A stretch of 64,000 nucleotides of DNA from Thamnaconus septentrionalis (taxonomy: Eukaryota; Chordata; Actinopteri; Tetraodontiformes; Monacanthidae): positions 10,348,405-10,412,404 of the forward strand of contig CM020512.1 in NCBI GenBank assembly GCA_009823395.1, written 5' to 3'. Shown here in pieces: positions 1-43,994 of this stretch. The notes below the pieces were generated by a model. The model was not told the DNA's origin and ran no database searches. It saw only the letters and a list, made by a program, of their open reading frames with translations. Position 1 is the stretch's first letter; every line of letters begins with the position of its first letter. Position numbers and translations under genes: made by a program.

Positions 1-3000
1 AGATGGAGCACTTCAGAAATAAATCAGTCAGGAGTGCTCACCAGGGACACTCGGGGAAGACTTTGAGGCAGGAACAAAAGTTACAGACTCCATCTTCTAC
101 CTTCCTGTCATCTTTTTTTTTTTTCTTTTTTTAATAATTGGATCTTCTCCAAACCCCCCTGAGGTAATAAAACAGGGCACTATGGTCCTAATTTTTTTTA
201 AGAACTCCACTAATGCCTCTATCTCAGGACTGTCCCTCTTCATAAAAGACCCACGTCAGGCAACAGATTGAGAGTTAACGGCGGCTAGCAGTTGTCCGCT
301 TTAGCGAAGCGACCAATAGGATTTTGTTGTTAGCATGTGTGGCATTTGGATATTTTGTCAAGCAAATTAATAAAAAAAAAAAAATCAAAGCCATCGGGAA
401 GAACTGCAGAATAGAACGCTGCCTGATCCTGAACCTCCAAAGTCTTAGCATGATGACATTCAGATGTATGGATTGTTTTGTTGTGGCTTCCCTAAAGCAC
501 GTACCTGAACTAAAGAGACTCACTCAGACAAAGAAAGAGGAGCTGCTGCAGGGACGAGGAGACTCAGAGCAAATATACATCAAGGTGAGGAGGAATTCAG
601 GAGAAAGCAGGAGGAGGAGGAGGAAGAGGAGAGGAAGCAAAGCCTCGCGAGTCCCCTGATGCGTTTTGGGCAATTAAATCTTCAAAAAGCGTTGTTTTGT
701 CACCGTCCTGGTCTCCCTCGTTAGCAGCGCAGTGATGAAGTGGTGACGGTCGCTTTGCTTCTTTTGTTAGCGCCTCACAAGAAAAACAATCAGCGCGGCA
801 CAATTTAAATGCGTCGTACGCAAAAAAAAAAAAAAAAAAAGGTTGTTAATTATCTAGACACAAGTCTGATTAATTAATCATGGCAGTCGCAACAACTACT
901 GGGGAAAAAAATAAAATCAAAATCCAAGTGAAGCTGTCCAACAATTAGCATCTTAAGTCGAACAAAGTTAGAAACGGCGAGTTTGCAACTCCAACTTTCC
1001 AGCGGTAATTAGACTCTGCAGCACAACAGCAGATTTTTATATATAAATATATATATTTTTTAATTTGTACAAAATTTATTTCACCACATCATGGCACAAT
1101 TTTATCGTGGCACTTGGCCATTTTCAATTATATCACAGTAACGTTAAATCCCCACTGTGGCTCTTTCGTTTTTTTGGTGTTTTTTTTTCTTCAAAAAGAA
1201 AATTGGTGAGAAAGTGCTGTGGAGGATACAGTCAGAATAGACTTTGGACAGATAGGAAGACAAAGAGATGAACTTTCTGTGCCCACTGCTGCCTTGATTC
1301 CTCCATTTCATTTTACAGATAAGGTACTTTTTGTAACAAAGAAAAAGAAAAGAAAAGAAAATTCTCCTTGCCTTTTCCTTTGTATACCAAGATAACAATG
1401 TGTATCTCCTGTGTCTCCACTTCCTCCTGGATCTGATGTAGAGATAAGTGTCTAGGATGAGCCAGATCCAGATATCAACCAAAAGAAGGTTTTATTTTTT
1501 CAGGGGTGGGTGTCTGGGGGACTTTTCAGATCATTTCAACCAGAAAGGAACGATCTGCTCGGTTCCTTCAGGGATTCTTCCAACTGTCAACCAGAGGTTT
1601 GGCCAAGACCCCGGCCCGTCCATTTAATACTCCAAAAATGACTTTTTACACCTCATCCTGCTTTTATGACCCTTTAATACCCTTCAAATGGGTTGCCTGG
1701 ATCAGTTGCCCGACTCGTGCTGCCAGGTGGCACTGGAACCCTCCTGGATTTATCGACTGAGACCATTGCAGCAACCTTCCCAGGGTGGGGAGTGGGAGGA
1801 GGGGGAAGGAGTGGACGCCGGTATATCCTGCCAGACCTTAAGCTTTATTGGTGTAGAGACAGAAAAGGTTGTCAGCTGGAGCCGGCGCCTCGTAATCCCT
1901 GAATTTTAGATGCGGCGGGTGATTGATGTAGTCGCTACCCCTCGACGTGCCGCCGCTGAGGTGAAAGTGATGAAAAGACTCCCTGGCAGAACAGTTTTTT
2001 GGATTTTTTTTTTTCCACCCCCCTTTTTGTCAGGTCCATAACTTTTTCATTTGAGCATTAGTGAAGGAGCTCGGTAGAATGGTTGATAAGAAGTCGGGGG
2101 ATAAAGGCAAAGAGCCGCAGTTTCTTTGGGGTCGGCTTCTCTGTGCTTTAGCTCATCTGCTGACCGTTTTAGTAACTGTTGGTGAGGCTTTGAAATATTT
2201 TGATCCTACAAAAGGGTGCTGGCGATTCAATAAAGAAACTGAGAGGACTGGACAGGAGGTGCGTCTGATTGAATTGTTTCAAATTAAGGGATCAGATTGT
2301 CCTGTTTTCACATTGACTTGTGGGTTCCTCATATGCCGTGCACTGCGACATAGCCTCTTTGTGACATGACCACATGATCGATCACGCAAGTGTACAATAG
2401 AAAATAGAGATGTTAGCCGGACCAATCAAGCTTTTTGTTTTTGGTTTGCACTTCTTTTGAACCTCTGAGACCAAAGAAAGTTCCTCCTCCTCCTCCAATT
2501 GAAATGTCTGATTCCAGTTTGATCAGAATGGAGTGTTTTCATGACGTGGTTTTAATCAGGTGGGTGTTTGGTCTGATGACTTGCCCTCTGCATGAACTTT
2601 TGGGACTTTAAGCCTCCTGCAGGGAGACATTTTTTTACGCTGAATGCGCCACATTGAGTGATATTCTAAATCTTAAAGACGCTCCTCCGTACAGGTGTCG
2701 ATTCCTGAGGAGAAAATGGGGTTTCCATATAAAACCCTCCAGGTGCCTGCAGAGAAGTCAGACTCCCTGTTTGGAGCGATCTGAAATAATCGAGGGTTTC
2801 GGCTGTGAGCGCCTCAACTACAAACTCCAGCGAGGCTAAAAATACCCATTGATTGCCGACTGCATGTTTTATTTTTTTGTGTTTTTCCAAAAAAAAAAAA
2901 GGCTTTAACGTCCAATGAGCATTAGGGGAGCCGCGCATTGTTTATGACTTTCCTTTTCCAAGATGCACAAGGTTTCATCTTAGTCTTCTTATTTCTTGAC

Positions 3001-4325
3001 AGCGGCGTGAAACGAGTGCAGCGAAATGTTCCCCCAGGCAGCACCAAAACCTGCAGAAAGACGCACGACGGGGAATCTTATAAGCTTTTTTTTTTATTTC
3101 ATTTTATTTTTTTTCTTCTTCCAAGTACACGGGTAACCTATGCTGCAGAGATTGAAAGTGATCTCCCGGGAGAAAACAGTGTAGAGCGCTGAGAAGTTGG
3201 CTTCTGCCACTGCAGAACAAATTAGGGCCTCGAGACGGCTGGAGTCTTTGAGGGAGTCACGGGCGGAGAAAACAGCTTTTACTGCTTCCAATGACGTCAT
3301 GATAGTTTCCCGACAATGGCCGCCTTTTATTGTGGAGTCGTCAATGGAAGTAAGAACCCTGATAGTCACAAGCCATGCTTGGCTAAAGGTAGAACAGTGA
3401 GGTCTTCTTGAGGTTTTCCAGACTTTGGCGGACTTGAAATCGGCTTGAAAGTTGTTTGAATTTTGCTAAGTTTTCCCTTCTGTCTTTGTCCCAGATACGA
3501 AAGCAGCTGCCATGGAATGTCCCCACCGAGTTGACGGTTCTACCTTTGCACCTTTTTTCTGACTTTTAGCCTTATTTTCATGTCATCCTGCTCTGGCAAC
3601 AGTCAAATGACCTTTACTGGTTCATTGCAACCAGATATTTACCACTGTGTTTTCATGCATATTAAACTTTCATTTTCCGCCCGGCAAATATGTATTTCTT
3701 GGTTGAATAACTGAAGATAAATCTCAATGCCTGCGTCGGTGGAGTCCTCTCATGCGGTTAAACCTTTCAGCCCGGTGTGTACGGGTTAGATTCCCTCATG
3801 GGTAACTCTGGTACCAACCGGCGCCTTATGCAGTTTTTCTGTTCCCGTTCTTCCTGGCTGACTCTAGTTTCATTGAGAAAGACCTTGGAGAATATCAGCG
3901 ATAATTGTTGACTCTTTTAAATGTTAAATGTGTAATATTTGGAGATTTTGAGTTGGAACAGTGACATCAAGTGGTTACATTTTAGATTGTAGCGCTCACC
4001 CTTTCACCCTCCCTCTCCTAGGCTTGCCAGTAGACTACAGTGGACAACTAGTCCACCATTTTTGTTTATTAATCTTTATTAATCTCAGTATATTAATCTT
4101 TCGCCAATATAAAAACAGTAAACCAGGTCAAATCTTACACACTGGACCTTGAAACCATGTACTATTTACTATTTACTATCAAATATGTTTACTATGTACC
4201 AAAAGGTTTTTTTCCACACTCAGGACTTTACAGTTAAACCAGCGGCGGTGTCTCTGCCTTAAATCTCCTCTGCCTTGCTAACTCTTCTGTCTGCTTCAAC
4301 TGCCCCCCCCCTCCGTCCATTGCAG
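1..4325 (+). other. plxna1: Intron upstream of the first visible plxna1 exon (5' end cut)
   Basis: No plexin-like reading frame is visible here. The next exon begins in mid-codon with a proper polypyrimidine tract and tgcag, so this is inferred to be intron. Contents: poly-A/T runs (about 112-130, 822-840, 3088-3118), an AT-rich block with homeodomain cores near 845-1020, a perfect CRE palindrome TGACGTCA at 3292-3299, and a short simple repeat near 4158-4200. A purine-rich ORF at 324-659 ends next to a gtgagg but has no acceptor-like tract and no plexin similarity. Confidence 0.7.
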
Positions 4326-37861
<33,536 letters not shown>

Positions 37862-37888
37862 GGAACGGCTAAAGCTAACGGCAGAAAA

Positions 37889-37892
37889 AGAG

Positions 37893-37922
<30 letters not shown>
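37889..37922. repeat. (GA)n microsatellite just after the stop codon
   Basis: About 17 GA units in the start of the 3' UTR, with one GC interruption. Confidence 0.95.
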
Positions 37923-37923
<1 letters not shown>

Positions 37924-38043
37924 CCCCAGAGGCCTTCCCACCCAGACGAATCTTTGTGACATTTTAGACCCTCGGAATCTACAGGAGTCGGCCGTCATCA
38001 GCCCCCCAACCCTCCCCCTCCAAGGAGAAAACCGACAGAAAAA

Positions 38044-38049
38044 AATAAA
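38044..38049 (+). terminator. Possible proximal polyadenylation hexamer AATAAA
   Basis: AATAAA inside an A/T-rich run 183 bp after the stop codon. It could give a short 3' UTR. Such hexamers occur by chance in A-rich runs and no clear downstream GU element is seen. Confidence 0.25.
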
Positions 38050-38262
38050 ATAAATAAAACACGCCGTGGGAAAAAGACTGCCAGGACGCAGTAGCAGCAG
38101 CAGGACAGCGGAAAGAGCGGCGCTAGCTAGCGACGTTAGCTCGTCTCGAACTGTGTGAGCCGACCCGATTCCAATCAGCGCACCCTCAGCCTCACAAGAT
38201 GTGGACCTCAGCTCAGGAGAGCATCGACATTCATCCAGTCACGGAGCTGCAGAGCTACGACG

Positions 38263-38264
<2 letters not shown>

Positions 38265-38322
<58 letters not shown>
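38265..38322. repeat. (CA)n microsatellite in the 3' UTR
   Basis: About 29 CA units. Confidence 0.97.
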
Positions 38323-38324
<2 letters not shown>

Positions 38325-38327
<3 letters not shown>

Positions 38328-38330
38328 AAA
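38325..38330 (+). terminator. Possible polyadenylation hexamer AATAAA after (CA)n
   Basis: AATAAA directly following the 3' UTR (CA)n tract, with further ATAAATA repeats after it. Plausible second short-UTR end; weakly supported. Confidence 0.25.
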
Positions 38331-40470
38331 GAAATAAATAAAAAGGTACAAGCCACCAGCTAGTAGCCTTCCACAGCCGAGGCCATCAGCTCAGACTGTG
38401 AGCCAAGAAAAAAAAAAAAAAAAAAAATCCAGGATATTTTTTGTGCTACTTGATCCCTCGGCTGATGTTTTTTCGTTTGTTTGTTTGTTTTTTTTCATTT
38501 TTGTTGTTCCGTTGCCCTCCTCCCAAGCGGAGGTCAGAGGTCAGGGACAGTTCCGGAGCAGCAGCAGCAGCAGGCCAGAGATCCGGCGTGTTGCTCAAAT
38601 ACTTTCTCTGCGTTCAGCGGATGTTCTGGCAACCAAACTGGCTGCAGCCGCCGCAGGAGAGCCGGGAGGAAGATTTGTTTTTGTTTTTCGTGCAGGGAAA
38701 CTTTTTTTTTTTTTTCAGTTGCTGTTGTTTTTGTTTTTCTTCCACGACTGACTGGCATCAGACAGGAAGTCCGACGGGAACAAGAAGAGGAACTCTGCCT
38801 GCCACGGTCCAGCGGCGACGGACGCGATTTACTTTCACGACCTTTTATTTGTAACCGCAATTTGTTTGTTTTTTTACCCCCCTTTTATCGCCCCCCACAG
38901 TGCTGTGCCACTTGTGTCACTGCTGAATTTTGCACAACAAAGCTGAATCAAAAAGAGAGAAACGGATATATGAGTTTATATATATATATTAAAAAAAATA
39001 TATAGATATATAAATGCAACAACAAAAAAAACATCCGGTTTTTAAAAGTTTGGAAAAAAAAAAGAATTCTTTTGTGATTTTGGATTTTTTTTTTTTTTTT
39101 TTGCAATGTACAAAAGAGAAAGAAGTTTGAAGAAGATGATTTGATATTGTGGAGGAGGAGGCGGAGTCAGTCGTCCTGTGCCATGTTTTACTTTGAATGT
39201 TGTTTAGTGCAAAGAGACTTCTTTCCGTTAGATGAAACGTGTTATGAAGAAAAATGTTGTCATACTTAGTGACTGAAAGTGAGAGTTGAAAAAAAAAAAA
39301 AGAAATAGATTACCGGCTTAAAAAAGAATCTCTCTTTATATAAATATATATATATATCTCTATGTCACCGACACTTTCTACAGTATCTATCATGAGGTCT
39401 TGGGGAGGCTGAAGTGCGCAAACAAAAAAGAAAACAAAAAACAAAAAAAAAAAAACCTTTTCTGAGTCTGGAAGATGCTGAGAAAAAAATGGACATGTGG
39501 GGGTGTCATGTGACCTACAGTTTGCTTTTGTCTGTGTTTGTTTTTTAGATGAAAAAACCAAAAAGACCCGGCGAACCGACTCAGACGAGATCTTACTTCT
39601 CTTCATGATCTCTTAGTTCTTTCTCCCTGCGCTCGTCCGAAACATTTTTTTTTTTTTTTTTGCCAAACTCCGGTAAACGAAGGAGGAGCTAGCAGTGACG
39701 AGCCGTGTTTGCTAGTGTTTGGGTTCAGCCCGTTTTCTAGTCCGCAGGAAATAGGGTGTTGAAGATGGCTAATTAGCTGATTAGGTTTTTTGTTTTTTTT
39801 TTGTTTTTTGAAAGTGAATGTGGTTTATGAAAAGAAACAAAAAAAAATATCGTAGCTTGATTTGCGTAGGTGTTTTGTACCGCTCGGAAGGCCTTTTCTC
39901 TTTTTTTGTTGCCTCATTTGTGGTTTTGCGGAGGTCGTCTTCAGAAAAAAAGACAAGAAAAATCTTTCCTTGCCTGGTTAAGTGACATTTGTCCACAAAC
40001 ATTCCTTCCTTTCTTCCGTCCGTCCTTCCTTCCTGACTAATAAGACGAGGGAAGAGCCTGCAGTACACGGTTGTTTGCGGGAGTTTTCACAGAATGTCAC
40101 GAGCAGATGGAGATGAAACTGCTTTGGATTCTTCCTCTTCAACGGTGCTTCCCTTCCCATTAGTTACACGGTCGATAACTAAGTCTTCTTCTCAGCCGGC
40201 CACAGCAACTAGAACCAAGCCGAGAGTTTAATAGGAACATTTAATGGTACCTTGCCGGGACAACGTGATCCTGGTTGGGTTTTTTTTGTTTTTTTTTTGT
40301 TCTGTTTTTGAAAAAGCTGTCTTATAAAAAGTATCCAGGCTTCCGGATCCCTGCTAACATTCCTGATATCTCTGATATTCCTGATATGAGCTCCAACGAG
40401 ATGCACGTCAGGCTACATTTGGCCGCTCTAAATCGTCAGCAACAGTATCCTGCGGCTTCCTGAAGGAAAA

Positions 40471-40936
40471 AGTGGCACGTACATGTTTACATGCGCAAAT
40501 TTCTCAAATCCAATCTAAACCTTGGTTGATCGAAAATTCCAAATCCACTGTTTACATGGAAACTCAATGAAATGATCTGATCATACATGCATCAAGCGCT
40601 TAATCAGAATGAGGCATGGAATCAGGGCATGAAAGTTATGTCAACGGGTCAGTTTTGCTTCACTCCCGCCGTGTTTTCTGCTTGCCGAAAAACGACCGGC
40701 TGCCGCTAAGGCGGAACTGCGTCGTGCTAACGTAGCACACAGTGGAAATAATTTTACCCCAACCGGGAAGACAGGATCCGAATAGGTGTGTACACGGACG
40801 CCATTCGGAATGAAATTTCCTTCCGAACGGACTGAATCGGATCAGAATCTTCCCATTGACGTTGTTTACATGAAGCATTTTTAATCCAATTGGGCCTTTA
40901 TTCCGATTATTTGTGTCCATGTAAACATAGCTTGTG
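40471..40936. mobile_element. Inverted-repeat DNA element in the 3' UTR tract
   Basis: Inverted ends share ACATGTTTACATG / CCATGTAAACAT (about 40480-40493 and 40917-40928), with CAAAT and AATCCAAT motifs just inside each end. No coding capacity. It matches the look of fish non-autonomous DNA transposons whose ends read CATGTAAAC; superfamily not assigned. Confidence 0.55.
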
Positions 40937-42975
40937 CCTCAAAGCTGTTCTGACACCATAGTTTTATCGATTGGATTTAGAAATAAATAAATAAATACAT
41001 AAACTTGAGATGTCCTGGTTACCGTTGCAATGATTCTGAACTGAAACTGCCACTCGAGTCAACATCAAACCTGCCTGGTTAAAGTTTTTCACTTCTGGCA
41101 GCGGAATCACAGCAGATGGGCCGCAATCCGGCCCGCAACCGAGTGATAATTGTTCACTCGCAGCTTCTTTTGCAGGGTGAAAATAAAGAGTGTGACACAT
41201 TCCACATGACGTGCTTCCGTTTGATGCAGTGACAGTTCTGTGCGATGCGCTAATTTCAACCACGGCTGCTGCGCTAATTTCAAACCCCCCCCCCAAGCCA
41301 AGTTGTCCTCTGAAGTACAGCAAACTACAAGTACAAATAATTCAAACACAGCCCACAATGTTTGTAATGTTATTTTAACGCGCACATCGGCTACCTACTA
41401 ACGTTAGCTAGCAAAACAAGTGGCATTAGCCGCATTAGAAATAGTAGTTCGAGCAGCACGCGTCATTGTTTTCACACTCTTCTTCCTACAAAGCCCATGT
41501 TTGCATTTAAGGGCTCCAAACATTAGGTGTTTATTAATTACAAAGCAGTTGAACAATTTGCCAACTACATGGACCTAAAGTTAGACTTGGACACTCTTCC
41601 AGTCAGTGTCCAGTCGGTGTCGCACTGATGATCAAATGACTTTGCTAACCCTCTCCCCGGTTCACTTTAGTCATTTTATTTTTAAACGTTTCCAGTCATA
41701 GTTGCTTTGTAGAGCAGGTATATAGATCGCAAAAACAAACTTGTACCTTTCTGTTTACCACAAAACACATGTTGCTGCTGTCAAGCGAAACACTCCAGCC
41801 ACTGACAGACTGAAAACCATTGTGAAACTAATTCTAAAAAAAAGTCAGAGCTAATTTATCCAGCAGTTTACACGTGTTTTGACAAGAGACAAATGAAAAA
41901 ATATAAAACATTATGCGTGCTGGGGTAACACTGATCCATATTTCAGGTAAATTTGACCTTATGAAGGTGTTCCTTGCTTTCTCTTTTTTGCTCGGTGGAA
42001 TTGAGATGATGTTACTTTTTCATGGATGGGAACTCGTTTCGCACTATCGTGTTTGAATTAGCTTAATTACTGCTACAGTCTTAGGTTGTGGACCAACTTT
42101 GCATTGATGTTTGACCCACTGTTCACTTACGCTTAATTGTTCTTTTGATGAAGACTTGTGAAGGTGCCATTAGTGATTGAAGAATTAGGCTGAATGAGTT
42201 GCCCCAGAGGATCGTGTTTTAGAGGGGTAATCTCAAAAAAAAGGACAAAAAAAAGTAATTCAGTACAATTACAAGGGAAAATGCCCTGTTTAGTTTATAC
42301 TGTTTCTGTTTCAGATTTCTACTTAATCTTTAATACTTGTTGGGAGTAAAACGTGAAGGAGAGAAAGAAAAAAAAGACTTGGGCAAAGGCAAAGGAAGCG
42401 CTTTGAAGGCCACAGTAGCGTTTCATTTCACATTCTGTCGCATCTGTGTGGCTCGGCTTCCTCGCAGGAGTCGACAGCGACGGAGCGAGGAGGGTGGAGG
42501 GAAAGACTCAGAGCTGTGCATCCTGACATTTTCTGCATTTTTATTTACACAGAGCCTGATTTAGGGTGAAAACAGGCTTAAAATGTTACATTTGCAGACT
42601 GAAATATTGGCTCCAGCCCTCGAGAATGGCCACTAAAGGTGGGGGTGTAGCTCTTTAGTGCACCAATGAGGTGCATAGTAAATAAATTACAATTTATTTC
42701 TGCCAGCTGAATCATTTATATAGCTATCTTCACCAAAACAGGGGCACATCAGCCATTCCGAGGTAAACGGGCGCAAAGGCAGCGAGTGGAAACAACAAAA
42801 AACATCCAAGAAAGACAAATTTCCGCTGATTTATTGTGGCTCTTTTAAGTGAGTTTAACGCATGTGTCCAATGCCTGTTTGTAGCCCATGAAATTAGGTC
42901 TAGTTAGTTTTGTCTGTCCAGCTAGTTGAAAGACTCAAAATCCTAGATTTAGTCTTAATTTAGGCTAGTAGTTAA

Positions 42976-43390
42976 TTGTGAAATTTGCAGAGTGATAAAT
43001 TATGGCCGAGTCTTTTTTTTTCCATTTTTTTCAGCTAAGCTAGCCATTTCCCTCCTAATTGAGGGTATTGTTGCTTTTGATAGCCTTTTTTTAGCCACTA
43101 AAACGTGCTGCAGCCACGCATTTTAAAATGTTCAGCATGCTAACTTAAAAAGTGAAAATCCATGAATTTATTCTGAAATTTCTGTTGTAAATTGTTGAGG
43201 TTGCAGAGTGATAAATTATGGCCAATGCCTTTATGTTTCAATGTTTGCTGGCTAAGCTAGCTATTTCCCTCCTGGCTGAGGCTATGTTTTGCTTTTGCCA
43301 GCCTCTCGTGTGCGTCTGTCTTTAGCCCCTGAAACTAGCCTGCTATCACCTTTCACCTGTTCAGCATGCTAGCTTAAAAAATCAAAACCA
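42976..43390 (+). repeat. Diverged tandem duplication, unit about 220 bp
   Basis: Two units share TTGCAGAGTGATAAATTATG (42985 and 43201), GCTAAGCTAGC(C/T)ATTTCCCTCC, then TTTAGCC, and end TTCAGCATGCTA(A/G)CTTAAAAA, offset by 216-229 bp. Both lie in the candidate 3' UTR. Confidence 0.75.
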
Positions 43391-43723
43391 GAAGAAGAAA
43401 CCAGCAATTAGTCATTATCAAAGAATATATACATTTTTGATAAAATAGAACATTTTCTCTCTGTACTTGTGCAGACTGAGGTTTTTTTTTTTAATTTTTC
43501 TTTTTTTCTTAAAGCTTTTCTCAAGTGTCAGGTGTACTTATTTTTCTAGTACCACCGCCTCGGTGATATTCCCCCTCACTGTCATTTTTGATCCCCACCG
43601 AAAGCAAAAAAAGAAGAAGCAAAAAACGGAAAAAGCTCTGAGGTTTCTTATCCCTCCACTTCTCTGCAGCTTCCTCACCTGCAGTGTTTGCCCTGATTAA
43701 AGTACATTTCAGAGGATGTAAAA

Positions 43724-43727
<4 letters not shown>

Positions 43728-43757
<30 letters not shown>
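43728..43757. repeat. (CA)n microsatellite
   Basis: About 15 CA units, followed by a poly-A run at 43787-43800. Confidence 0.95.
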
Positions 43758-43759
<2 letters not shown>

Positions 43760-43898
43760 TTAAAGAGGTTGGAGATGGAAAGAGTAAAAAAAAAAAAAAA
43801 GTACCTTAAAGAGTTTTAATACTTTATGAATTCTGATACCTTTTTAAGAGTTTCAGATTTGAAGCTGCTGTGACAGGTTTTGGCTGTTTTCACGCCCG

Positions 43899-43970
43899 TG
43901 TAAATATTCTGCTCTTTTTTTTTTTCTTTTTCTTTTTTTTCCTATTTTGCAGATTTATTACGTGTAAATA
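43899..43970 (+). promoter_or_regulatory. Two Pumilio-type TGTAAATA motifs
   Basis: TGTAAATA at 43899-43906 and again at 43963-43970, matching the Pumilio consensus UGUANAUA. They lie just upstream of the ATTAAA at 43989. If this is the UTR end, they could control mRNA stability or local translation. Confidence 0.35.
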
Positions 43971-43988
43971 GACACGCATCAAGGAGAG

Positions 43989-43994
43989 ATTAAA
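43989..43994 (+). terminator. Candidate distal polyadenylation signal ATTAAA
   Basis: ATTAAA followed within about 40 bp by T-rich and TGTGTGG-type sequence, as expected for a downstream GU/U element. Likely the distal end of plxna1 mRNA if the UTR is long. Confidence 0.4.

Noticed and set aside
540..592. Possible exon ending at a gtgagg after ATCAAG
   Set aside because: The upstream ctgcag lacks a pyrimidine tract, and the encoded peptide does not resemble the plexin segment expected before the exon at 4326.
3760..3830. tRNA-like B-box phrase GGGTTAGATTCCC
   Set aside because: No matching A-box, no cloverleaf and no tail; too weak to call a tRNA or SINE.
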